Shown here piece after piece: positions 11,248-18,702 of a DNA stretch of 64,000 nt. The position numbers and the translations under genes were made by a program. The stretch lies in contig JAVJNT010000001.1 in the NCBI GenBank assembly GCA_040217175.1, positions 682,001 to 746,000 on the forward strand, given 5' to 3'. Every line of letters starts with the position of its first letter. Positions within the stretch are counted from its first letter, which is position 1. Origin of the DNA: Phycisphaerales bacterium. Its GTDB lineage: Bacteria > Planctomycetota > Phycisphaerae > Phycisphaerales > UBA1924. The notes below the pieces were generated by a model that did not search any database, was not told the origin of the DNA, and was given only the letters and a program-made list of their open reading frames with translations.

Positions 11248-12933
11248 ATGAGCAAGCTGACCCTCCGGGGCAACAAGAACGGCTCGAAGAAGGAGAGCAA
11301 CGGCGCCGACGCGATCAACGCTCGGGCGTCCGGGGATGCGCTCCCGGGCGTCGCTCGAGCGCTGCGGGTCCCACGCCTGACCGCCGACGCGCTGCGTGCC
11401 TTCCGCGAGATGCCCGGTTCGGATACCGAGCCCTGGGACATGCTCATCAGCGCAATGGCGACCGACGAGCAGAGCTCGCTCAAGCTGCTGGCCGACCGCA
11501 CGGGCCTGCCCTTCGTCGCAGAGCCCAGGCTGAACGACAGCGCCATGCGCTTCTATGAGTTGGTGCCACCGGATGTGGCCCGCGAGCGTCACGTCGGCGG
11601 CGTCGAGAGCGACGGCCGCACCATGACGGTTGCAACTGCCCAGCCGATGCAGCCGGCATTCTTCGCCCAGCTCGAGGAGCACCTGGGCATGCCGCTTCGG
11701 CTGGTGCTCACGCCGCGGGCCGTCGTGCAGAGCCTGGTGAACCGCGGGTACGAGAAACGGCAGGACCTGGTCACCGAGATCATCGAGGAGATGCCCCTCG
11801 ACGAGGGAGCCATCGCCAGTGCGGCGGGCTCGATCGGCAGCGGCAACGACCTGCTCGCTCTTGCGCGCCAGGGCCCGGTCATCCGCCTGGTGAACATGAT
11901 CTTGTTCGAGGCGCTGCGTCGCCGCGCCAGCGACGTACACGTCCATCCCGAAGAGACCAGGCTCAACATCCGCCTTCGCGTCGACGGCATGCTGGTCGAT
12001 GCCTTCAGCCCTCCGCTGAGCCTCGCGCCGGCCATCAGCAGCCGCCTGAAGGTGATGACCGAGCTCGACATCGCCAACCGCCACAGCCCGCAAGACGGCC
12101 AGACCACCGTGCGTGTCGGCAGCCACAAGGTCGACATCCGACTCAGCGTCATCCCGACGGTCCACGGCGAGCGGCTCGTCATGCGCCTGCTCGACCAGGG
12201 CCAGAACAAGCTCAGCCTCGACACCCTGGGCATGACCCAGGAAATGCAGCAGGAACTGAAGGACACGGTCGATCGGCCCAACGGCATGCTGCTCGTCACC
12301 GGACCCACCGGCTCGGGCAAGACCACCACGCTGTACTCGGCGCTGGGCATGGTCGACCGGGCATCGCGCAATGTGATGACCATCGAGGACCCGGTTGAGT
12401 ACCGCCTCGAGGGCATCAGCCAGATGCAGGTCAACGTCAAGCGGGGCGTGACCTTCGCAGCCGGCCTGCGCAGCCTGCTGCGTCAGGACCCCGACGTCAT
12501 CCTCGTCGGCGAGGTCCGCGATCACGAGACGGCCCAGCTCGCCGTGCAGGCTTCGCTCACGGGCCACCTTGTGCTCGCCACGCTGCACACCAACGACGCG
12601 CCCAGCGCCATCCCGCGCTTGCTGGACATCGGCATCGAGCCCTTCCTGGTGACGAGCTCGCTCCTGGGCGTCATGGCCCAGCGCCTGGTCCGCCGCCTGG
12701 CGACCAAGGAAGAGCAGGCCGAGACGGGCCAGCAGTACAAGGGCCGCATGGGCGTTTACGAACTCATGCGCATGAACGACGAGCTGCGCACGCTGACCGC
12801 CCAGCGCGCCGACGGCGTGCTGCTCATGGAGGCCGCCAAGCGGGCCGGCTTCAAGCCCATGATCGAGGACGCCAAGATGAAGGCCGCCAGGGGCATGACC
12901 GACGAGGCCGAGATCAAGCGCGTGCTAGCCTGA
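11248..12933 (+). CDS. gspE: Type II/IV secretion system ATPase, GspE/PilB family
   Basis: A 561-residue cytoplasmic hexameric ATPase that powers pseudopilus or pilus assembly. The N-terminal region (about 1-170) resembles the GspE N1/N2 domains. Walker A GPTGSGKTT begins at about residue 352, the Asp box and Walker B region DPDVILVGEVRD follow, and the His box HLVLATLHTNDAPSA is intact. The zinc-binding loop with two CxxC pairs that normally follows RRL is missing: RRLATKEEQAETGQQYKGR joins directly to the GVYEL strand. It lies 21 bases after gspD, so the pair is an operon. No gspF, gspG or inner-membrane platform genes are present here, so the rest of the machine must lie elsewhere. Confidence 0.9.
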   Translation: MSKLTLRGNKNGSKKESNGADAINARASGDALPGVARALRVPRLTADALRAFREMPGSDTEPWDMLISAMATDEQSSLKLLADRTGLPFVAEPRLNDSAMRFYELVPPDVARERHVGGVESDGRTMTVATAQPMQPAFFAQLEEHLGMPLRLVLTPRAVVQSLVNRGYEKRQDLVTEIIEEMPLDEGAIASAAGSIGSGNDLLALARQGPVIRLVNMILFEALRRRASDVHVHPEETRLNIRLRVDGMLVDAFSPPLSLAPAISSRLKVMTELDIANRHSPQDGQTTVRVGSHKVDIRLSVIPTVHGERLVMRLLDQGQNKLSLDTLGMTQEMQQELKDTVDRPNGMLLVTGPTGSGKTTTLYSALGMVDRASRNVMTIEDPVEYRLEGISQMQVNVKRGVTFAAGLRSLLRQDPDVILVGEVRDHETAQLAVQASLTGHLVLATLHTNDAPSAIPRLLDIGIEPFLVTSSLLGVMAQRLVRRLATKEEQAETGQQYKGRMGVYELMRMNDELRTLTAQRADGVLLMEAAKRAGFKPMIEDAKMKAARGMTDEAEIKRVLA

Positions 12934-12937
12934 CCCC

Positions 12938-14626
12938 ATGCGTGGCTTTCTGAAGTTGCTGCTGTGCACGATCCTGCTCGTCACGAGCGTGTGCGCGGCT
13001 CAGGATGCGGGCGAGCCCGTCTACACGCAAGACGAGATCAATCCGTCGCTCGAAGCAATCGAGTCGCTCGATCCACCGCCGGTGCTCGAAACCCCGCAAT
13101 CGGCGCTCGAGTTCTTCGTAGCGGCGTGCGACGACGACGACTTCACGCGCGCCGCCCATGCGCTCAACTTCCGCTTGATGCCCGACGTGTCGTCGCAAGA
13201 CGCCGCCCGGCTCGCCGAGAAGCTTTTCTTCGTGATGAACCAGGAGCTCTGGATCGACTGGGAATCCCTGCCCGATCGGCCTGATGGCATGGACGACAGC
13301 GCTCCGCTGAACGAGTCGGGCCCGATGATCGGCCAGCCGCGCAAGAGCATCCCGATCGGATCGATCGACTTGGGCGACCGCGACGCGACCATCCGTCTGC
13401 AACGCGTCACGACCGGTGGCGATGGAGAAACGCCACGCTGGCTGATCTCGCCCTACACCGTCCAGAACATCGACGCGATGTACGAGGCCCACGGCCCCGG
13501 CTGGCTGGACGAACGCATGCCCGAGTGGGCCCGCGTGCGCGGCTGGGGCGGCGTGATGGTGTGGCAGATCATCGCCATGATCCTCACGTTCGTGCTCGCG
13601 CCGACCATCGCGTGGGCGGGCACGTGGTGCCTCAAGTGGCTGCTCAAGCGGGCGCCCGTTCCGGCCATCGGAATCTACGACGCGCTGCACTGGCCGGTGA
13701 CGTTCTTCATCGCGGCGATCATGATCTCGATCGCCTTCAGCGTCGGCCTTTCCCTGCCGGGCAACATCGGCACGATCGTCGACCCGCTGGTACTGCTGCT
13801 CGTGGCCGGTACCGGCGCCTGGATCGCCATGCGGGCAATGAATTTCGTCGTCGAAAACATCGCCAAGCGGGCCGTCCGGCACTCGCACGAGGACGAGTCG
13901 GCCCAGCAGAGCGTGCTGACGACCGTCACGATCGTCCGTCACGTGCTCGTCCTGCTCATCGCGGCGATCGCACTGGGCATCGTGCTGTCACAGTTGAGCG
14001 GATTCCGATCCATCGGCATCGCCCTGCTGTCTTCGGCCGGCGCGGTCGCGCTCATCGTGGGCATCGCCGGCCACGCCGTGCTGGGGAATCTGATCGCGGG
14101 CCTGCAGATCGCCTTCACCCAGCCGTTCGCGCTGGGCGATTCGGTCTACATCCAGGACAACTACGGTACGATCGAAGACATCACTTACACGTACGTCATC
14201 GTTCGAACGTGGGACTACCGGCGATTGGTCATCCCCATCCGCTACTTCATCGACAACTGGTTCGAGAACTGGAGCCTTCGCGACGCGTTCCTCGTCAAGC
14301 CGATCTACCTGCACGTCGACTACAGCGCGAGCATCGACGCCGTGCGCGAGAAGTTCATCGAATTGGTCAAGGACGACGACGATTGGGCGAGCGATCGCGA
14401 CGACCCGACCGTGCTCGCCTACGAGGCGAAGGAAGAATCGCTCATCGTCCGGCTGACCTGCGCCGCGAAGGACCCCAGCACCGCGTGGGACCTGCACTGC
14501 CGCATCCGCGAGCAGATGATCGAGTGGTTGCAAGACGTCGAGGACGGACGCTGGCTGCCGCGGCAACGGATCGACGTTGCGAGGCTCGACTCGGGTCAAC
14601 AGGCTGACGCACAGGAGGATTCGTGA
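12938..14626 (+). CDS. MscS-family mechanosensitive channel
   Basis: A 562-residue inner-membrane protein. A signal peptide (FLKLLLCTILLVTSVCA) precedes an extracytoplasmic domain of about 170 residues. About five helices follow, then the MscS core. The pore-lining helix and beta domain are recognisable: SAGAVALIVGIAGHAVLGN, then PFALGDSVYI and YGTIEDITYTYVIVRTWD. MscS channels release solutes on hypo-osmotic shock. The extra N-terminal domain makes this a larger family member. TAGCCT at 12926-12931 lies six bases before the ATG, inside the end of gspE, so it may have its own leaderless transcript. It overlaps the next gene by one base (TGATG). Confidence 0.88.
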   Translation: MRGFLKLLLCTILLVTSVCAAQDAGEPVYTQDEINPSLEAIESLDPPPVLETPQSALEFFVAACDDDDFTRAAHALNFRLMPDVSSQDAARLAEKLFFVMNQELWIDWESLPDRPDGMDDSAPLNESGPMIGQPRKSIPIGSIDLGDRDATIRLQRVTTGGDGETPRWLISPYTVQNIDAMYEAHGPGWLDERMPEWARVRGWGGVMVWQIIAMILTFVLAPTIAWAGTWCLKWLLKRAPVPAIGIYDALHWPVTFFIAAIMISIAFSVGLSLPGNIGTIVDPLVLLLVAGTGAWIAMRAMNFVVENIAKRAVRHSHEDESAQQSVLTTVTIVRHVLVLLIAAIALGIVLSQLSGFRSIGIALLSSAGAVALIVGIAGHAVLGNLIAGLQIAFTQPFALGDSVYIQDNYGTIEDITYTYVIVRTWDYRRLVIPIRYFIDNWFENWSLRDAFLVKPIYLHVDYSASIDAVREKFIELVKDDDDWASDRDDPTVLAYEAKEESLIVRLTCAAKDPSTAWDLHCRIREQMIEWLQDVEDGRWLPRQRIDVARLDSGQQADAQEDS

Positions 14627-15216
14627 TGCCGACCGCCAAGCCCACCACAATTCCCGCGTACATGAAGTCGCTGCCGGCCGACCGCCGCGAGCTCGTGCAG
14701 GCCATCCGCGACACGATCAACAAGAACATCGATCCGGTGTTCGAGGAGGGCATGCAGTACAACATGCCCGCGTGGTACGTGCCGCACTCGGCCTACCCCG
14801 CCGGCTACCACTGCGATGCCAAGCAGCCCCTGCCCTTCGCCAGCGTCGCCAGCCAGAAGAGCCACGTGGGCATCTACCTGTTCTGCCTCTACCAGGACGA
14901 AGCCAGGCAGGCCGAGTTCGTGAAGGCGTGGAAGGCGACCGGCTCCAAGCTCGACATGGGCAAGAGCTGCATCCGCGTGAAGAAGCTCGAGGACGTGCCG
15001 CTCGACGTGCTGGGAAAGGCCATCAAGAAGATGAAGGCCAAGGCGTTCATCGCGTCCTACGACGCCGTTCGGCCCGATGGGCCCAAGGGCATGAACGCGA
15101 AGGGCGCGAAGGTCACGAAGAAGAAGGTCGAGAAGAAGACGACTACGAAGAAGAAGGCGGCGACCAAAAAGACGACGAAGAAGGCCGGCAAGAAGACCGC
15201 GGCGCGCAAGAAGTAG
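14626..15216 (+). CDS. DUF1801 (YdhG-like) protein with lysine-rich histone-like tail
   Basis: A 196-residue protein. Residues 1 to about 145 form a DUF1801/YdhG-like domain (MKSLPADRRELVQAIRDTI, FEEGMQYNMPAWYVP, FASVASQKSHVGIYLF), a small iron-chaperone/frataxin-like fold of uncertain function. The last 40 residues consist almost entirely of Lys, Thr and Ala (KKTTTKKKAATKKTTKKAG), like the C-terminal tails of bacterial histone H1-like proteins, which suggests nucleic-acid binding (inference). AGGAGG lies 7-8 bases before the ATG, and the start overlaps the MscS stop as TGATG, so the two are translationally coupled. It converges with the dehydratase gene 6 bases downstream. Confidence 0.8.
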   Translation: MPTAKPTTIPAYMKSLPADRRELVQAIRDTINKNIDPVFEEGMQYNMPAWYVPHSAYPAGYHCDAKQPLPFASVASQKSHVGIYLFCLYQDEARQAEFVKAWKATGSKLDMGKSCIRVKKLEDVPLDVLGKAIKKMKAKAFIASYDAVRPDGPKGMNAKGAKVTKKKVEKKTTTKKKAATKKTTKKAGKKTAARKK

Positions 15217-15222
15217 GCTTCC

Positions 15223-16269
15223 CTACCCCTCGCCCACGCCGTCGATCGCCGCCAGATCGACGTTGCCCCCGCTCAGCACGATGCCGATGCGTCGGCCCGC
15301 GACCGCGCCGGGCTCGTCGTGGGCCAGCCGCAGCAGGCCGGCGACGCCCAGCGCCCCCGACGGCTCGACCACCAGCTTGAATCGCTCCAGGCAGAATCGC
15401 ATCGCCGCCACGATCTCGTACTCGTCGACGGTCACGAACCGGTCGACGTGCCGCAGCACGAGCGGGAAGGTGTACCGCCCGAGGCTGGGCGTGCGCGTGC
15501 CGTCGGCGATGGTGTCGGGGTTGCGCACCGCGTGCAGCACGCCGCTGCGGAAGCTCCGCGCCGCGTCGTCGGCGTTGGCCGGCTCGACGCCCACGACCTG
15601 GCACCCGGGGCTCATGCTGCCAGCGACGATGGCCGAGCCGCTGAGCAATCCCCCGCCGCCGCAGGGCGTGAGCAAGAGGTCGAGCGCGCTAACGTCCTCG
15701 AACAGCTCGAGCGCCGCCGTCCCCTGGCCCGCGATGACGTGCGGGTGGTCGTAGGGCGGGACGATCGTCAGCCCCTCGGCCTCGGCGATGGCCCCGCCGA
15801 CCTCCTCACGCACCTGCGTCGCCGCGTCGTACTCGACGATCCTCGAGTTCTCATGCCCCCGCCGGATCTCGCGTTTGGTCGATTCAAGCTTCACGCGCGG
15901 CGCGTTGGTCGGCATGACGATCACGGTCGGGATGCCCAAGTCGGCCCCCGCCCGCGCGATGGCCTGGGCGTGGTTGCCGCTGCTGTACGTCAGCACGCCC
16001 TTCACGCTCTCATCGAGCTGCAACAAGGCGTTCGTCGCGCCGCGGATCTTGAAGGCCCCGGTGTGCTGGAGGCTCTCGCACTTGAGGAAGACCTCGGTCC
16101 GCTCGCCCTTCAGCTGCCGCGCCAGGACGTCGTCCAGCGGCGTGCGATCGAGCACCGGCGTCCGCCGCACGCGGCCGGCAATGCGTTCCGCGGCCGCACG
16201 CACCTCATCGAACGCGACGGCGTCGACCAGGGACATGTCCGGCTTCGATCCCTCATGGGTCGCGGGCAT
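15223..16269 (-). CDS. Threonine/serine dehydratase, PLP fold type II (no ACT domain)
   Basis: A 348-residue tryptophan-synthase-beta-fold enzyme. HTGAFKIRGATNAL holds the PLP-binding lysine, YSSGNHAQA is the substrate loop and CGGGGLLSG the phosphate-binding glycine loop. These enzymes deaminate L-threonine to 2-oxobutanoate, or serine to pyruvate, in the cytoplasm. There is no C-terminal ACT-like regulatory domain, so it is of the short catabolic/serine racemase-like type rather than the feedback-inhibited biosynthetic IlvA. The start is uncertain between ATG 16269 and ATG 16236; neither has a perfect ribosome site. The gene begins about 25 bases after an intrinsic terminator that ends a micro-ORF leader, suggesting attenuation. 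Confidence 0.85.
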   Translation of the reverse strand: MPATHEGSKPDMSLVDAVAFDEVRAAAERIAGRVRRTPVLDRTPLDDVLARQLKGERTEVFLKCESLQHTGAFKIRGATNALLQLDESVKGVLTYSSGNHAQAIARAGADLGIPTVIVMPTNAPRVKLESTKREIRRGHENSRIVEYDAATQVREEVGGAIAEAEGLTIVPPYDHPHVIAGQGTAALELFEDVSALDLLLTPCGGGGLLSGSAIVAGSMSPGCQVVGVEPANADDAARSFRSGVLHAVRNPDTIADGTRTPSLGRYTFPLVLRHVDRFVTVDEYEIVAAMRFCLERFKLVVEPSGALGVAGLLRLAHDEPGAVAGRRIGIVLSGGNVDLAAIDGVGEG

Positions 16270-16294
16270 ACCCGAGCCTATGCAAACACGCACG

Positions 16295-16325
16295 AAAAAG
16301 GCCGGAGCTCCGAAGAGCGCCGGCC
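16295..16325 (-). terminator. Intrinsic terminator between the micro-ORF leader and the dehydratase
   Basis: On the minus strand GGCCGG pairs with CCGGCC, with a further inner stem closed by a TTCG tetraloop (one internal mismatch). A run of five T residues (AAAAA at 16295-16299 on the plus strand) follows. It lies downstream of the micro-ORF and 25 bases before the dehydratase ATG, so it could be a simple terminator or the conditional terminator of an attenuator. Confidence 0.75.
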
Positions 16326-16406
16326 GTTGGGATACGCGTCCTGTGCTTCCGCAGGAGCCGTTCCCGCGCGATCACCGCGCGGCACGGACCCCGTCGGGTC
16401 CGTTGG

Positions 16407-16463
16407 TCAGCGCAGTGACCCGTCGTTGGACCTCTGCTCGAGATCCTGACTGAAGTACGACAC
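16407..16463 (-). CDS. Putative leader micro-ORF (18 codons)
   Basis: GTG-initiated open frame encoding VSYFSQDLEQRSNDGSLR. It is supported mainly by an exceptional ribosome-binding site directly upstream and by what follows. Right after the stop come two perfect GC hairpins (8-bp ACGGACCC/GGGTCCGT and 7-bp CCGCGCG/CGCGCGG) and then the intrinsic terminator before the dehydratase gene. The peptide is serine-rich (4 of 18), which could matter if the downstream enzyme acts on serine, but it has no single-residue run like a classical attenuator peptide. The arrangement suggests a regulatory leader; a small functional peptide is the alternative. Confidence 0.55.
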   Translation of the reverse strand: MSYFSQDLEQRSNDGSLR

Positions 16464-16464
16464 T

Positions 16465-16478
16465 GGATCACCTCCTTT
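16465..16478 (-). promoter_or_regulatory. Extended Shine-Dalgarno fully complementary to the 16S rRNA 3' end
   Basis: The minus strand reads AAAGGAGGTGATCC immediately before AGTG, the start of the micro-ORF. Including the next two bases, 16 bases (AAAGGAGGTGATCCAG) are the exact complement of the usual bacterial 16S 3' terminus CTGGATCACCTCCTTT. All other ribosome sites I see in the window are ordinary 4-6 base matches, so this one stands out. Confidence 0.7.
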
Positions 16479-16829
16479 ATGCACGGGCCCCTTCGGGCCG
16501 ACCCGCCCGGCCGCCGCGGCCCTCAACCTGCAATGGGTCGAAGCAGGGCCGCCGTCGGGCTCTTTCCCCGGAGTCGGCACTCCGGGCACACCGCCTGGTC
16601 CGCACCAGCGAACCAGTCGCCGCGGCCGCTCTCGCCGGGGGGTGCACGGGCCTTGGTCCCATGCCCCGCGGCGTGCGCTTCGCGGACGCGTGGGATTGTA
16701 CGTTGCGTCGGGGGCGTGGGTTCCCACCGGGGCCACACCTTCAGAGCCCGCTTCGTAGAAACGTTCAGACCGTCATCACTCTTTAGCCGTCGCGGCTAGC
16801 TAGTTCTACGCGTCTCAAGCCGTGCGTGC
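16479..16829 (-). other. Long structured intergenic leader region
   Basis: No convincing gene lies between the small membrane protein and the micro-ORF. On the minus strand the region carries several perfect hairpins, for example CCCGGAGT/ACTCCGGG with a GCCG loop (plus-strand about 16567-16586) and CTGGT/ACCAG further upstream. A TACAAT hexamer (plus-strand 16693-16698) could be a -10 element, but no -35 is evident. A TAGCCG/CGGCTA hairpin (about 16785-16799) lies nearer the upstream gene. I compared the region by eye with tmRNA, RNase P RNA, SRP RNA, cobalamin and glycine riboswitches and found no acceptable match. Confidence 0.4.
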
Positions 16830-17138
16830 TCACGCACGCGCCTCGGATGCAGTGGCCTCGCCGCGTCGCTGCCACAGGCCAGCCAGGATGACCACGGACA
16901 AGAGCAGCAGGTACACGACGATCAGAAGTGGCTGGGCGACGGGCTTGTACTCAACCGGCGCGAGGAGCTGGGCGATCGTGGCAACAACCAGGATGACCAC
17001 CGCAAACGAAGAGGTTCTCGGGCAAGCGTCGATGTCGCACACCGTGCCGCGGCGACGATACGACCAGAACCCCAGGCCTAGCACAAGCAGCAGGCCGGCA
17101 GGGATCAGGATGTATTCCAGCAACTGGACCATCGCCAC
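16830..17138 (-). CDS. Small membrane protein, three predicted helices, unknown function
   Basis: A 102-residue hydrophobic protein I do not recognise. Helix 1 is YILIPAGLLLVLGLGFW, followed by a short basic loop (RRRG) with two cysteines (VCDIDAC). Helix 2 is SFAVVILVVATIAQLLA and helix 3 is LIVVYLLLLSVVILAGL, ending in a charged tail. The start is GTG 17138 or the ATG two codons later; neither has a strong ribosome site. A GTGCGTG/CACGCAC hairpin lies over its stop codon (about 16823-16838) and may end the transcript. It lies near no gene of clear related function. Confidence 0.55.
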   Translation of the reverse strand: MAMVQLLEYILIPAGLLLVLGLGFWSYRRRGTVCDIDACPRTSSFAVVILVVATIAQLLAPVEYKPVAQPLLIVVYLLLLSVVILAGLWQRRGEATASEARA

Positions 17139-17191
17139 TGCATCGTACCGTTCTCACCTCGTCGACTTTGTGTATCTAGCACTCTTTCCTG

Positions 17192-17398
17192 CTATTTCAG
17201 TTCCTCGAACGCCCCCTTCTTCGCCTCCTCATCCAGGTACTTCTGGAAGTCGCCGGTCTTGTAGCTGACGAAGCAGAAGACGTGGTGCAGCGTGACCCAT
17301 TCGAGGTCGCTCTCGTCCTTGTCCAGGTCTTGGCGGAGGCGGTTGAGCTCGGCCAGCAGCTTCTCGGCGCGGATGGTCTGGTGGGGATCGTCGGGCAT
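17192..17398 (-). CDS. Small acidic protein of unknown function
   Basis: A 68-residue soluble, charged protein with a helical N-terminal half (AEKLLAELNRLRQDLDKDE) and a short central segment LHHVFCFVSYKTGDFQKYL. AGGAG lies about ten bases upstream of the ATG, which supports translation. It is divergent from the dapL-like gene, with a shared 59-base intergenic region. No function can be assigned. Confidence 0.6.
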   Translation of the reverse strand: MPDDPHQTIRAEKLLAELNRLRQDLDKDESDLEWVTLHHVFCFVSYKTGDFQKYLDEEAKKGAFEELK

Positions 17399-17457
17399 GG
17401 AACGGGGCTCCTGTGGAGGTGTGGACCGAATCGGCCCAACGCTACGATGATGGTGCC

Positions 17458-18696
17458 ATGACCGCCACCGACCCTGCCGCCTCCCCCACCCTTCAGTCCA
17501 TCCAGTCCGAGCGCCTCGCCGCGCTGCCGACCTATCTCTTCCACCGGCTCGACGCGGCCAAGGCCGAGTACCGCGCCCGCGGGCCGGGGGCGCCGCTGAT
17601 CGACCTCGGGGTTGGCGATCCCGATCGCCCGACCCCCGACTTCATCGTCAGCGCGCTCCGGCAGGCCGTGAAGGACCCCACGACCCACCGCTACCCCGCG
17701 AGCAAGGGTTCAAAGAAGTTCCGCCAGGGCGCGGCCCGGTTCATGCAGCGGCGCTTCGGGGTCACCGTCGACGCCGATCGGCACGTGCTGGCGTGCATCG
17801 GCAGCAAGGAGGGCATCGCCCACCTGCCCCTGGCGGTCGTCAACCCCGGGCGGGCGATCCTGTGCCCGAGCCTGGGCTACCCGGTCTACCACGCCGGGGC
17901 GATCCTGGCCGACGCCCGGCCGGTCAGCATGCCGATGCGGGCCGCCAGCGGCTGGACGCCCCTGTGGGAGGAGGTCCCGCCCGCCGACGTCGAGGATGCG
18001 GCGCTCATGTGGGTGAACTATCCGAACAACCCGACCGGCGCGTCGGTGCCGCTGGACTTCTACACGCAGGCCGCCGGCTTCGCGCGCGACCACGGCATCA
18101 TCCTGGCCAGCGACCAGGCGTACAGCGAGCTCTACTACGAGAAGGACATGCCCGACAGCCTCTGGAAGGCCAAGGGCACCGACATCGACCGCGACCCCTT
18201 CATCGAGTTCCACAGCCTGAGCAAGGGCTTCAACATGACCGGCTGGCGCATCGGCTTCGCCGTGGGCCACCAGGCCGTCATCGACGCGCTGGCCAAGGCC
18301 AAGGGCCCCATCGACAGCGGCGCCTTCACGGCCGTGCAGGAAGCCGGCATCGTCGCGCTGGAGAACTTCGACCACGACGACATGGACGCCCTCCGCGCCA
18401 TGTACGTCGAGCGCCTCGACGCGACCATGGAGGGCGTCAAGAAGATCGGCGCCAAGGCCGAGCGGCCCAGGGCCGGCCTGTTCGTCTGGGCCCAGTGCCC
18501 GGCCGAGAAGGGCGGGGCGCCGATGGACTCGTGGGCGTTCGCCATGCGGTGCATCGCGGAGGCGGGCGTCAGCCTCGTGCCCGGCGCGGGCTTCGGCGAG
18601 GACGGCAAGTACTGGTTCCGCATCGCCATGACCGTCGAGGCCGAAAAGATCGCCGAGGCATTCGGCCGCGTCGCGGCCATCGACTGGAGCAAGTAG
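17458..18696 (+). CDS. dapL: LL-diaminopimelate aminotransferase (class I/II aminotransferase)
   Basis: A 412-residue PLP enzyme. It would convert tetrahydrodipicolinate to LL-diaminopimelate in one step in the cytoplasm, feeding lysine and peptidoglycan synthesis. The N-terminal LAALPTYLFHRLDAAKAE and LIDLGVGDPDRPTPD are typical of DapL, MWVNYPNNPTGA is the cofactor/substrate loop, and SLSKGFNMTGWRIGF contains the Schiff-base lysine. A related alpha-aminotransferase cannot be excluded without a tree, but the DAP-type MurE in the same window makes DapL a good fit. ATG 17458 is chosen over an in-frame GTG 15 codons earlier because the family starts here. TACGAT at 17443-17448 may be its -10 element. 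Confidence 0.75.
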   Translation: MTATDPAASPTLQSIQSERLAALPTYLFHRLDAAKAEYRARGPGAPLIDLGVGDPDRPTPDFIVSALRQAVKDPTTHRYPASKGSKKFRQGAARFMQRRFGVTVDADRHVLACIGSKEGIAHLPLAVVNPGRAILCPSLGYPVYHAGAILADARPVSMPMRAASGWTPLWEEVPPADVEDAALMWVNYPNNPTGASVPLDFYTQAAGFARDHGIILASDQAYSELYYEKDMPDSLWKAKGTDIDRDPFIEFHSLSKGFNMTGWRIGFAVGHQAVIDALAKAKGPIDSGAFTAVQEAGIVALENFDHDDMDALRAMYVERLDATMEGVKKIGAKAERPRAGLFVWAQCPAEKGGAPMDSWAFAMRCIAEAGVSLVPGAGFGEDGKYWFRIAMTVEAEKIAEAFGRVAAIDWSK

Positions 18697-18702
18697 CCCT
18701 CG

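Noticed and set aside
7480-12588. A 1,702-codon open frame on the minus strand
   Set aside because: Only its last 335 codons (the cobalamin-binding protein) look like a protein. The rest is antisense to gspD and gspE, a common effect of high G+C.
16465-16480. Plus strand CTGGATCACCTCCTTT equals the 3' end of 16S rRNA
   Set aside because: No other 16S sequence precedes it (the upstream bases bear no resemblance to helix 45), so it is not an rRNA fragment. The complement makes sense as a ribosome-binding site for the minus-strand micro-ORF.
16479-16700. Glycine- or cobalamin-riboswitch-like fragments (GCCCGAAGGGGC; GGTGGGAACCC)
   Set aside because: Each matches only a short piece of the consensus and the required partner helices are missing.
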